Below are positions 1 through 6,895 of a stretch of DNA of 9,715 nucleotides, one piece after another. Under the pieces are notes generated by a model. The model saw only the letters and a program-made list of their open reading frames with translations. It made no database searches and was not told the DNA's origin. Within the stretch, counting starts at the first letter, position 1, and each line of letters starts with the position of its first letter. The translations under genes and the position numbers were made by a program. Source of the DNA: Bordetella parapertussis (GTDB taxonomy: Bacteria; Pseudomonadota; Gammaproteobacteria; Burkholderiales; Burkholderiaceae_C); assembly GCA_945878355.1 (NCBI GenBank), contig CAMCTC010000150.1:1-9715 (forward strand), read 5' to 3'.

Positions 1-327
1 GACAAGGGCTTGGTCGTGCTCGGTTTCCCGTCCAACGACTTTGGCACCCAGGAGCCGGGCAGCAACAAGGAGATCGCCGAGTTCTGCGAGAACACCTTCA
101 ACGTCAAGTTCCCGATGTTTGCCAAGTCCAGCGTGAAGTCAGGCAAGCCTGACATCAACCCGCTGTTTGCCGAGCTCGCGAAGAAGACCGGGAGCACGCC
201 GAAGTGGAATTTCCACAAATACCTGATCTCGCGCGACGGCGGCGAGGTGCAGAGCTTTGGCTCGATGACCGACCCCGGAGGCCGCACGTTCACCCAGGAA
301 GTCGAGCGCCTCCTGGCCAAGCGCTGA
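1..327 (+). CDS. Glutathione peroxidase, 5'-truncated by window edge
   Basis: The open frame enters from the left edge, and 108 C-terminal residues are visible of a family usually about 160 long. Members reduce hydrogen peroxide and organic or lipid hydroperoxides, in bacteria mostly using thioredoxin. Seen in the sequence: the GFPSNDFGTQEPGSN block (visible residues 8-22), which aligns with the family's GFPCNQFGxQEPG and keeps the tetrad Gln in QEPG; C29 in IAEFC, at the place of the resolving Cys of two-Cys, thioredoxin-type members; and WNF (69-71), which supplies the tetrad Trp and Asn. The peroxidatic Cys lies upstream of the window. The block has Ser and Asp where many members have Cys and Gln. 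The stop is 4 nt before the first possible start of the next gene, so it may share a transcript with the lipid-modification operon, which suits a peroxide-repair role. Family assignment is secure; the substrate is not known. Confidence 0.93.
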   Translation, partial: DKGLVVLGFPSNDFGTQEPGSNKEIAEFCENTFNVKFPMFAKSSVKSGKPDINPLFAELAKKTGSTPKWNFHKYLISRDGGEVQSFGSMTDPGGRTFTQEVERLLAKR

Positions 328-331
328 ACCT

Positions 332-1732
332 ATGCCGCATCCCCGGACCCCGAGCATGGGGCAGGCCGCCGGCGCCGATGCTGCGGCACCCCTGCTGTCA
401 TTCTTGCGCCAGCAAGAGCGGGTTGTCGTGCTCGGGCCGTCATCGCAACGGCGTGTGGCTGTCATTGGCTCAGGCATCGCCGGCTTGTCTGCGGCCTGGA
501 GCTTGAGCGCGCACGCGCGGGTCACGCTGTTTGAGGCGGCAGACTATTTCGGTGGGCACACCCACACGGTCGATGTCGAGCTGCAAGGGCAACGCCACGG
601 CGTCGATACTGGCTTTCTGGTCTTCAACGAGCGCACTTATCCGCTGTTGATCGCACTGTTCGAGCAACTCGGCGTCGATGTGGCGGCCAGCGAGATGTCG
701 TTTTCGGTACAACTACCCGAGCAACGCATCGAGTGGAGCGGCACCGACATCAACGGTGTCTTTGCCCAGCGAGCCAATTTGCTGCGGCCGCGCTTCTGGG
801 GCATGCTCGCCGACCTGCTGCGATTCAATCGCTTGTGCACGGCGCTCGCCAGCCGCGGCGAAGAAGCCTCGCTAGCGCAGCCGATCGGCGATTTCTTGCG
901 CGAGCAGCGATTTGGCCCGGCGTTCACCGACTGGTATTTGCTGCCCATGGTCGCGTGCATCTGGTCCTGCCCGACAGCGCAGATGCTCAGTTTCCCGATC
1001 AGCACCTTGATCCGCTTCTGCCACAACCACGGCTTGCTGCAGATCAGCGACCGCCCGCAGTGGTTCACTGTGCGTGGCGGCGCTCGCCGCTATGTCGAAA
1101 AATTGCTGCCACGCATCGCTGACAAGCGGTTGGCCACGCCGGTGACATCGGTGCGGCGTCTGCCGCAAGGCGTGCTGGTGCAGACCGCGCAGGGCAGTGA
1201 GCATTTCGACGCGGTCGTGATGGCAGCGCACAGCGATCAATGCCTGCGCCTGCTCGATGATGCCGGCGCGCAGGAGCGGGCCTTGCTCGGTGCGGTCGGC
1301 TACCAGCGCAACCGCGCCGTGCTGCACACCGATGCCAGGCTGTTGCCACAGCGCCGGCGCGCCTGGGCGGCGTGGAATTACGAACATCGCGGCCGCGGTG
1401 GCGGCGAGCAGTCTGCGGTTTGCCTGCACTACCTGCTCAACCGCTTGCAGCCGCTGCCCTGGCAGCAGCCGGTGCTGGTGTCGCTGAATCCGACGCGCGA
1501 GCCCGCCGCCGAATCGGTGCTGGGCGAATTCGATTACGCGCATCCGGTGTTCGACGCCGCAGCGGTGGCCGCACAGGCTCGCATCCCATCCTTGCAAGGC
1601 CGGCGCGACACCTGGTTTTGTGGGGCCTGGACACGCTACGGTTTCCACGAGGACGGCTTGCTGTCGGGGCTGACGGTGGCCAAGGACATGGTCGAACGCT
1701 GGGCTTTGCAGCCCGACGCGCTGGCCGCATGA
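332..1732 (+). CDS. COG2907-type FAD-dependent oxidoreductase (amine-oxidase superfamily)
   Basis: Predicted flavoprotein of the NAD(P)/FAD-binding amine-oxidase-like group found next to DUF1365 and CFA-like genes. Counting from the ATG at 332, residues 42-51 (VAVIGSGIAG) form the Rossmann FAD-binding GxGxxG, followed by the FEA acidic strand end and GGHTHTVD. The C-terminal signature GAWTRYGFHEDGLLSG (431-446) is the second flavin-contacting motif of the group. The reaction is not established; an oxidation or desaturation step on methylated acyl chains is plausible from Rhodobacter furan fatty acid work, but is inference here. The start is uncertain. The ATG at 332 has no Shine-Dalgarno and gives 466 residues with a low-complexity leader that looks unconserved. 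An ATG at 356 is also possible. A GTG at 428, preceded by AAGAG (414-418), gives about 434 residues, closer to the usual family length. The stop overlaps the next ATG (ATGA). Confidence 0.9.
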   Translation: MPHPRTPSMGQAAGADAAAPLLSFLRQQERVVVLGPSSQRRVAVIGSGIAGLSAAWSLSAHARVTLFEAADYFGGHTHTVDVELQGQRHGVDTGFLVFNERTYPLLIALFEQLGVDVAASEMSFSVQLPEQRIEWSGTDINGVFAQRANLLRPRFWGMLADLLRFNRLCTALASRGEEASLAQPIGDFLREQRFGPAFTDWYLLPMVACIWSCPTAQMLSFPISTLIRFCHNHGLLQISDRPQWFTVRGGARRYVEKLLPRIADKRLATPVTSVRRLPQGVLVQTAQGSEHFDAVVMAAHSDQCLRLLDDAGAQERALLGAVGYQRNRAVLHTDARLLPQRRRAWAAWNYEHRGRGGGEQSAVCLHYLLNRLQPLPWQQPVLVSLNPTREPAAESVLGEFDYAHPVFDAAAVAAQARIPSLQGRRDTWFCGAWTRYGFHEDGLLSGLTVAKDMVERWALQPDALAA

Positions 1733-2523
1733 CTGTCGCCGGCACATCGCAGTGGCCGCGCCAGGCCTTGCTAGGCCGCGGCGAGGTTCGCCATCTCCGG
1801 CTGCGCCCAGCCCGGCATCAATTCAGCTACCGCAGCTATTTCCTGATGTTGCCGATGCGCAGCCTGCGCAGCGAGGCATGCGCAGCGCTGCACCGCAACG
1901 CTGGCGGTCTGAACTGGCTCAGCTTTCACGACGCCGACCATGGCGACGGCGGCGCCGACAGCCTCGCCTGGCTGGACGGCTTGCTCGCAACCGAGGGCGT
2001 TACCGACGCTGACGGCGAGGTCTGGTTGCATTGTTTCCCGCGCGTGCTCGGCTTTGCCTTCAAGCCTGTCAGTTTCTGGTATTGCCTGCGCCAGGACGAG
2101 TCGCTGGCGGCGGTCGTTGTCGAGGTCAACAACACCTTTGGCGAGCGCCATGTCTATCTGCTGCAAGGCGAGGCGATCGGCTATGGCCTGGCGCTGCAGG
2201 CACGCAAAGTCTTCCATGTGTCGCCGTTCTGCCTCGTCGCTGGCAGCTACAGCATGCGCTTCATGAACTGCAGCGACGCGGCCGGCGGCCGCACGCTCGC
2301 GCGCATCGACCATCAGGACGAAGCCGGGCCGCTGCTGCAGACCAGCGTCAACGGCCGGCTGCAAGCCTTGACGGATGCCGGCGCGCGCGCAGCCTTCTTC
2401 GCCATGCCGGCGCTGAGCCTGATGCTGGTGGCGCGAATCCATTGGCAGGCGCTGCGCTTGGCGCTCAAGCGCGTGCCCTTCTTCGGCAAGCCGCCGCCAC
2501 CTGAAAAATTTGTCACCCGTTGA
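1729..2523 (+). CDS. DUF1365 family protein (COG3496)
   Basis: A 264-residue protein of the DUF1365 family, whose biochemical activity is unknown and which nearly always sits between a COG2907 flavoprotein and a CFA-like methyltransferase. Family blocks seen: FSYRSYFLMLP (32-42), LHCFPRVLGFAFKPVSFWYC (100-119), EVNNTFGERHVYLL (132-145), KVFHVSPFC (160-168), and the C-terminal HWQALRLALKRVPFFGKP (238-255). There is no signal peptide or obvious membrane span, so it is probably cytoplasmic or peripheral to the membrane. The ATG at 1729 is chosen because it forms an ATGA overlap with the upstream stop and because the conserved region starts soon after; the frame stays open much further upstream, but only as a shadow of the flavoprotein gene. 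A role in the same acyl-chain modification as its neighbours is inferred from conserved linkage only. Confidence 0.92.
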   Translation: MTVAGTSQWPRQALLGRGEVRHLRLRPARHQFSYRSYFLMLPMRSLRSEACAALHRNAGGLNWLSFHDADHGDGGADSLAWLDGLLATEGVTDADGEVWLHCFPRVLGFAFKPVSFWYCLRQDESLAAVVVEVNNTFGERHVYLLQGEAIGYGLALQARKVFHVSPFCLVAGSYSMRFMNCSDAAGGRTLARIDHQDEAGPLLQTSVNGRLQALTDAGARAAFFAMPALSLMLVARIHWQALRLALKRVPFFGKPPPPEKFVTR

Positions 2524-2539
2524 TTGACCCAGCTCTGCC

Positions 2540-3760
2540 ATGAACACGACCACGCTCAAGCAAGACTTCAGCCTGCCCATCGGCGCACCGAGCGCAGCGC
2601 GCACGGTGTTCAAACTGTTGCAGCGACTGCGCTTCGGCAGCCTCGACGTGCAGCTGCCCGACGGCAGCTCTGCCCATTTCGGCGTTGCCGAGGGACCGCG
2701 CGCTGGACTGCGGATCCGTGACTGGGCGGTCTGCGCTGCGGCAATGCGCAGCGGCGACATCGGTTTTGCCGAAAGCTATATGGCCGGGCATTGGAGCAGC
2801 CCGGACCTGCACGCCTTGCTCGAACTGTTCATCCGCAACCGCGAAGCGCTGGAGTCTGTCGTCTACGGTCATTGGTGGGGCGCATTGCTGCACCGCGCGC
2901 GCCATCTGTTGAACCGCAACAGCCGCAAGGGCAGCCGCAAGAACATCCACGCCCATTACGACCTCGGCAATTCGTTCTACCAGCTCTGGCTCGACACGAG
3001 CATGAACTATTCGAGCGCCTGGTTCGACGGTGACGCAACGCGATCGCTTTCGTCAGCACAAACTGCCAAGATGCGCCGCGCGCTGCAGCAATGCCGCGTC
3101 GAGCCAGGTTCCCGCGTGCTCGAAATAGGTTGCGGCTGGGGCGCAGTGGCCGAATGCGCGGTGCGTGACTTCGGCGCTCACCTGACCGGTGTCACCTTGT
3201 CGTCCGAACAGCTGGACTGGGGTCGGGCGCGCTTGCAAGGCGCCGGCCTGAGCGACCAAGCCGATCTGCGCTTCCAGGACTACCGCGACATCCACGATGG
3301 GCCTTTCGACGCGGTCGTGTCGATCGAAATGTTCGAAGCCGTCGGGCGCGAATATTGGGGCAGTTACTTCAAGACGGTGCACGACAGTCTGAAGCCCGGC
3401 GGTCGCGCCTGCATCCAGACCATCACGATCCGCGACGATTTGTTCGAGCGCTACACGCGATCGACCGACTTCATCCAGCAGTACATCTTTCCTGGCGGCA
3501 TGTTGCCCAGCCCGAGCGAGTTCCGTCTGCAGGCTCGCCGGGCCGGGCTTCGTGTCGAGGCCGAGCTGGCATTCGGCAGCGACTACGCCGAGACGCTGAA
3601 GCGCTGGCGCGAGGCTTTTTTGCGTCAAGAGGGCCTGGTGCTGGAGCAGGGTTTTGACACCCGCTTCATTCGCTTGTGGGAGTTCTACCTGGCCTATTGC
3701 GAAGCGGCTTTCGATGCCGGCAATACCGATGTGATGCAGTTCACGCTGGTGCGCGACTGA
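2540..3760 (+). CDS. Cyclopropane-fatty-acyl-phospholipid synthase-like SAM methyltransferase
   Basis: A 406-residue member of the CFA/mycolic-acid-cyclopropane-synthase family, which transfers the SAM methyl group to double bonds of phospholipid acyl chains at the inner membrane. Seen: N-terminal lipid-interacting domain (about 1-120), HYDLGN (139-144), SAM motif I VLEIGCGWG (193-201), SIEMFEAVG (261-269) with the conserved Glu 266, and FIQQYIFPGGMLPS (311-324). Residues expected to bind the bicarbonate base of classical cyclopropane synthases are partly changed. The YSC cysteine (E. coli Cys139) is Ser159, and the HTI histidine (E. coli His266) is Gln293; Glu266 and Tyr349 are kept. This pattern, with DUF1365 and a flavoprotein alongside, argues for a fatty-acid methyltransferase of the UfaM kind rather than a housekeeping Cfa. 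The ATG at 2540 lies 16 nt after the DUF1365 stop with no clear Shine-Dalgarno. Confidence 0.93.
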   Translation: MNTTTLKQDFSLPIGAPSAARTVFKLLQRLRFGSLDVQLPDGSSAHFGVAEGPRAGLRIRDWAVCAAAMRSGDIGFAESYMAGHWSSPDLHALLELFIRNREALESVVYGHWWGALLHRARHLLNRNSRKGSRKNIHAHYDLGNSFYQLWLDTSMNYSSAWFDGDATRSLSSAQTAKMRRALQQCRVEPGSRVLEIGCGWGAVAECAVRDFGAHLTGVTLSSEQLDWGRARLQGAGLSDQADLRFQDYRDIHDGPFDAVVSIEMFEAVGREYWGSYFKTVHDSLKPGGRACIQTITIRDDLFERYTRSTDFIQQYIFPGGMLPSPSEFRLQARRAGLRVEAELAFGSDYAETLKRWREAFLRQEGLVLEQGFDTRFIRLWEFYLAYCEAAFDAGNTDVMQFTLVRD

Positions 3761-3761
3761 C

Positions 3762-4286
3762 ATGCAAAGACGCCAAGCGATCGCCGGCTTGCTGGGCTTA
3801 CCGCTGCTCGCGCAAGCCGCTGCACCGCCCGAACTGGGCGAACTGCGCCAACAAGGCCGAGGCCAGTTGCGCTGGTTCGGCCTGCTGATCTACGACATCC
3901 GCCTGTGGGCGCGCGAGACGGTCGATGCGCAGAACTGGGCCAGCCGATCGCTCGCGCTGGAGCTTGAATACGCCAGGTCGCTGAGCGGGCGTGAGATCGC
4001 CAAGCGCTCGTTGGTCGAGATGCGCCGTCAGGCCGGGATCGCCGAAGCCAAGGCTGCGGCCTGGCTCGCCGAGATGGAAGCGGCGTTTCCCGACGTCCAA
4101 GCCGGCGACCGCATCAGCGGCCTGCATGAGCCTGGTCTGGCGGTGCAGTTCTTCATCAATGGCCGGCCCCAGCGGCGTGTTGCCGATGCCGAATTCAGCC
4201 GACTTTTCTTCGGCATCTGGTTGGCGCCGCAGAGCTCTGAGCCCGCGCTGCGCCGGCAGTTGCTGGAGGGCTCGCTTGGGCGCTGA
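3762..4286 (+). CDS. Chalcone isomerase-like family protein, exported
   Basis: A 174-residue protein resembling the bacterial chalcone isomerase-like family (Chalcone_3 type). Bacterial members are not flavonoid enzymes as far as known; the fold also includes plant fatty-acid-binding proteins. Seen: an N-terminal RR followed by a hydrophobic stretch to about residue 21 (AGLLGLPLLAQAA), suggesting a cleaved signal peptide with possible Tat character; then GQLRWFGLLIYDIRLW (about 34-49), LELEYARSLSGREIAKRSLV (about 66-85), and a C-terminal FSRLFFGIWLAPQSSEPALR block typical of the family. The likely location is the periplasm. The ATG lies 1 nt after the methyltransferase stop. Given the lipid-modifying neighbours, binding of free or modified fatty acids is a reasonable inference, but nothing in the sequence proves a ligand. 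Confidence 0.85.
   Translation: MQRRQAIAGLLGLPLLAQAAAPPELGELRQQGRGQLRWFGLLIYDIRLWARETVDAQNWASRSLALELEYARSLSGREIAKRSLVEMRRQAGIAEAKAAAWLAEMEAAFPDVQAGDRISGLHEPGLAVQFFINGRPQRRVADAEFSRLFFGIWLAPQSSEPALRRQLLEGSLGR
4265..4278 (+). promoter_or_regulatory. Ribosome binding site that fixes a TTG start
   Basis: GGAGG at 4265-4269 lies six bases before an in-frame TTG at 4276. It is the best Shine-Dalgarno match seen in the operon and sits inside the last codons of the chalcone-isomerase-like gene. It selects the TTG over the more obvious ATG at 4286, which overlaps the upstream stop (TGATG) but opens a different reading frame without transporter sequence. Confidence 0.7.
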
Positions 4287-5571
4287 TGCATCTGGCGGGT
4301 TCGGCCCGGTCGCCGGCCTGCGCTACGGCGCCTTGGGCTTTGCGCTGGCCTTTGTCGCGTTGCCGCTGTACGTCACGTTGCCGGCGCATTACGCGCAACA
4401 GTACGGCGTGCCGCTGGCGCTGCTGGGTGCGGTGCTGTTGTTGGCCAGAACACTCGACGCCTTTGTCGACCCCTGGATCGGGCGGCGCTGCGATGTCTGG
4501 CTCAATGGCGCGCCGGGGCGACTGCTGGGCTGGATGGTTGTGGCAGCGCTGCTGCTTGTCGGTGGCTTCACAGCGCTGTTCTTTCCGCCGTTGCGCGGAT
4601 CAAGCGCCTTGCTGGCCTGGTGTGCGCTGTGGCTGGTCGTGACTTACCTGGGCTACAGCTTGCTGAGCGTGTTGCACCAAGCCTGGGGCGCGCGGCTGGG
4701 CGGCGACGCTGTGCAGCAGACGCGCATCGTCGCTTGGCGCGAGGGCTTTGCGCTCGCCGGCGTCATCTGCGCCAGCATCTTGCCGACCTTGTTCGGGCTT
4801 GCGATCACCTCGGCGCTGCTGGCGCTGGCGCTGGCGGTGGGCCTGGCCTTGTTGCGCTTGGCGCCGCGGGTGCAGCCGCCCACGCAGCCGCCCACGCAGC
4901 CGCGCCAACTGGTGCCAGCCGCCGAGCCGGCGCTGGCCGTTTGGCGGGTGCCGGCTTTCAGGCGTTTGCTGGCGGTCTATGTACTCAATGGCATTGCCGC
5001 AGCGATACCGGCGACCTTGCTGCTGTTCTTTGTTCGTGATCGCTTGCAGACACCAGGGCTTGAAGGGCTTTATCTGGGCGCTTACTTCGTCGCCGCAGCG
5101 TTGTCGCTGCCGTTCTGGCTGCGCGCGGTCGCGCGGCTGGGGCAGGCGCGTGCCTGGAGTCTGGGCATGCTGCTGGCGCTGCTGGCCTTTGGCTGGGCTG
5201 CGGCGCTGGGTGCTGGAGACCGCATCGCTTTCACGCTGGTGTGCCTGGCCAGCGGCGCGGCATTGGGCGCCGACCTGGCGATTCCTGGCGCGATGCTGAG
5301 CCTGGTGGTGCAGCAGGCCGGGCTGGCTGGCCGCGCTGAGGGCGCATTCTTCGGTTGGTGGAATGCGGCCAACAAGATCAACCTGGCGCTTGCCGCAGGC
5401 TTGGCGCTGCCGCTGCTGCAGTGGCTGGGTTACGCGCCTGGGCAGCGCAGCGACGCCGCATTGCAGGCCTTGACGCTGGCCTACTGCGTGTTGCCCTGCT
5501 TGTTGAAGCTGAGCGCTGCCGCGCTGCTCTACCTGTTCCAGATCCGACCTGTAGCCATGGAATCCGCATGA
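4276..5571 (+). CDS. MFS transporter, GPH/MFS_2 (sugar:cation symporter-like) family
   Basis: A 431-residue, highly hydrophobic protein with about 12 predicted membrane segments in two halves. The family (COG2211, melibiose-carrier-like) moves small solutes with H+ or Na+ across the inner membrane; the members in this gene context have no proven substrate. Seen: LLARTLDAFVDPWIGRRCD (55-73), matching the family's RxxDAxxDPxxGxxSD loop 2-3 motif, and FFGWWNAANKINLALAAGLA (358-377), matching the conserved segment near helix 11. A Pro-rich central loop (QPPTQPPTQP, 200-209) joins the halves. No ATG begins the protein near its N-terminus. The TTG at 4276, with a strong GGAGG six bases upstream, starts it just before the first helix and overlaps the previous gene by 11 nt. 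The end overlaps the next ATG (ATGA). It may export or move a lipid-derived or protective compound (inference). Confidence 0.9.
   Translation: MGADASGGFGPVAGLRYGALGFALAFVALPLYVTLPAHYAQQYGVPLALLGAVLLLARTLDAFVDPWIGRRCDVWLNGAPGRLLGWMVVAALLLVGGFTALFFPPLRGSSALLAWCALWLVVTYLGYSLLSVLHQAWGARLGGDAVQQTRIVAWREGFALAGVICASILPTLFGLAITSALLALALAVGLALLRLAPRVQPPTQPPTQPRQLVPAAEPALAVWRVPAFRRLLAVYVLNGIAAAIPATLLLFFVRDRLQTPGLEGLYLGAYFVAAALSLPFWLRAVARLGQARAWSLGMLLALLAFGWAAALGAGDRIAFTLVCLASGAALGADLAIPGAMLSLVVQQAGLAGRAEGAFFGWWNAANKINLALAAGLALPLLQWLGYAPGQRSDAALQALTLAYCVLPCLLKLSAAALLYLFQIRPVAMESA
4873..4903 (+). repeat. 12-bp in-frame tandem repeat, about 2.5 copies
   Basis: The unit CAGCCGCCCACG occurs twice perfectly (4873-4884, 4885-4896) and a third copy starts at 4897. 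It encodes Gln-Pro-Pro-Thr units in the loop between the two halves of the transporter. Because the unit is 12 bp, copy-number changes would keep the frame and only lengthen or shorten the loop. Confidence 0.9.
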
Positions 5572-6110
5572 ACTCATTGACATTGAAACGCCGCACGGCG
5601 CTGCTGGGCGCAGGCGCCGTGCTGCTGGCCGGCTGCGCGTCGCCAGTGCCTGCCGACTATGCGAGCGAAAAGCCTGCGCTCGACCTGCGCCAGTATTTCA
5701 ACGGTCCGTTGACGGCGCATGGCATCTTCACCGACCGCAGCGGGCAGGTGAAGCGCCGCTTCATCGTCAGACTGGTCGGACGCTGGCAAGCCGATGTCGG
5801 CGTGCTGGAAGAGGACTTCGAGTACAGCGACGGTGTGCGCGAGCGCCGCGTCTGGACCATCCGTCATCTTGGCGACGGCCGTTACAGCGGCAGCGCTAGC
5901 GACGTCGTCGGCCAGGCATCGGGCGAAGCGGCGGGCAACGCGTTGCGCTGGCGCTATTCGCTCAAGCTGCCGGTCGGTGGCAGCGTCTACGAGGTCGATT
6001 TCGACGACTGGATGTTTCTGGTCGACGATCGCGTGATGCTCAACAAGGCGCGGATGAGCAAGTTCGGCGTGCACCTCGGCGACGTCACGCTGTCGTTCCA
6101 GAAGCCATGA
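5568..6110 (+). CDS. DUF3833 family lipoprotein
   Basis: A 180-residue protein with a lipoprotein signal: KRR near the N-terminus, a hydrophobic stretch, then LLAGC with the lipidated Cys at residue 23. The residue after Cys is Ala-Ser, not Asp, so outer-membrane sorting is likely. The rest matches DUF3833, of unknown function: LDLRQYFNGPLTAHGIF (38-54), EEDFEYSDGVRERRVWTI (81-98), SDVVGQASGEAAGNALRWRY (111-130), DFDDWMF (144-150), NKARMSKFGVHLG (159-171). The alternating strand pattern suggests a beta-rich, lipocalin-like shape (inference). The ATG at 5568 overlaps the transporter stop as ATGA and directly precedes the signal peptide; the open frame upstream is not coding in this frame. The protein may handle or sense modified lipids in the envelope, inferred only from its operon partners. 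Confidence 0.92.
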   Translation: MNSLTLKRRTALLGAGAVLLAGCASPVPADYASEKPALDLRQYFNGPLTAHGIFTDRSGQVKRRFIVRLVGRWQADVGVLEEDFEYSDGVRERRVWTIRHLGDGRYSGSASDVVGQASGEAAGNALRWRYSLKLPVGGSVYEVDFDDWMFLVDDRVMLNKARMSKFGVHLGDVTLSFQKP

Positions 6111-6895
6111 GCCTGGCGCTGAACCCGCCTTTGCGCGAATGGTCAGGCCGCGTCGTCTGGCTGGTCGGCGCGTCGAGCGGCATCGGCCGCGCGCTGGCCG
6201 CAGCGCTTGACCGTGCCGGCGCGCGCGTCATCGTCTCGGCACGCCAGCAAGCGTTGCTCGACGACTTCTTGCGCGAGCATGCCAGCGCGCAGGCGATCGC
6301 GCTCGACGTGCTCGATGCGCCGGCGCTAAAGCAGGCGGCGCAGGCTGTCTTGCGCGAGCATGGTCGCATCGATCTGTGCGTTTACTGTGCAGGTTATTAT
6401 CAGCCGATGCGTGCGCAAGATTTTTCACTGAACGATGCGCTGCGCCATCTGGACATCAACTATGTCGGCGCGCTGAACCTGCTCGACGCGCTGCTGCCGC
6501 AGTTGCTGCTGCAGGCGCGGCAGGGCAGCCCGGCGCATCTCAGCCTGGTGTCGAGTGTGGCCGGTTATCGCGGGCTGCCGAAGTCACTCGGCTACGGGCC
6601 TTCAAAGGCCGCGCTGACGCATCTGGCCGAAGCGCTCTATCTCGATCTGTCGCCCGAGCGGGTCGGCGTATCGGTGATCAACCCCGGTTTTGTCGCCACG
6701 CCGATGACTGCGCGCAATGACTTTCACATGCCGGCCTTGCTGACACCGGAACAGGCAGCGCAATCGATACTGGCCGGCTGGGCCCGCGGCGAATTCGAGA
6801 TCCATTTCCCCAAGCGCTTCACGCGCTGGCTCAAGCTGCTGCGCCACCTCAGCTACGGACTTTATTTTCGCGCGATCAAGCGCGCCACACGATGA
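6107..6895 (+). CDS. Short-chain dehydrogenase/reductase (SDR)
   Basis: A 262-residue classical SDR, an NAD(P)H-dependent oxidoreductase, probably cytoplasmic. Seen: the cofactor glycine motif VGASSGIG (20-27), SAR (44-46) after the second strand, where Arg46 hints at NADP(H); D67V; the CAG (94-96) variant of NNAG; N118; and the catalytic Ser150, Tyr163 and Lys167 in SSVAG and YGPSKAA. PGFVATPMT (residues about 188-196) is the usual loop after the active site. The basic C-terminus (KRFTRWLKLLRHLSYGLYFR region) is longer than in minimal SDRs and could touch the membrane, as in SDRs acting on lipids (inference). The start forms an ATGA overlap with the lipoprotein gene, and the end does the same with the next gene. 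The substrate is unknown; a ketone or alcohol on a modified acyl chain would fit the operon. Confidence 0.93.
   Translation: MSLALNPPLREWSGRVVWLVGASSGIGRALAAALDRAGARVIVSARQQALLDDFLREHASAQAIALDVLDAPALKQAAQAVLREHGRIDLCVYCAGYYQPMRAQDFSLNDALRHLDINYVGALNLLDALLPQLLLQARQGSPAHLSLVSSVAGYRGLPKSLGYGPSKAALTHLAEALYLDLSPERVGVSVINPGFVATPMTARNDFHMPALLTPEQAAQSILAGWARGEFEIHFPKRFTRWLKLLRHLSYGLYFRAIKRATR

Noticed and set aside
872..1747. A 291-codon open frame on the - strand opposite the flavoprotein gene.
   Set aside because: It is antisense to a gene with intact N- and C-terminal flavin motifs, and the translation (rich in Arg, Gln, His, Ala) shows no domain.
1771..2760. A 329-codon open frame on the - strand opposite the DUF1365 and methyltransferase genes.
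   Set aside because: It lies antisense to two genes with clear family motifs; its translation is low in recognisable structure and typical of high-GC shadow frames.
4286..4642. An ATG start at 4286 overlapping the chalcone-isomerase-like stop, suggesting a coupled 118-residue gene.
   Set aside because: Its frame encodes Cys/Arg/Trp-rich sequence without motifs, while the next frame carries a full transporter starting at TTG 4276 with a good ribosome site.
4600..5583. A 327-codon open frame on the - strand opposite the transporter gene.
   Set aside because: It is a Gln/Arg-rich mirror of the hydrophobic transporter codons and shows no domain.
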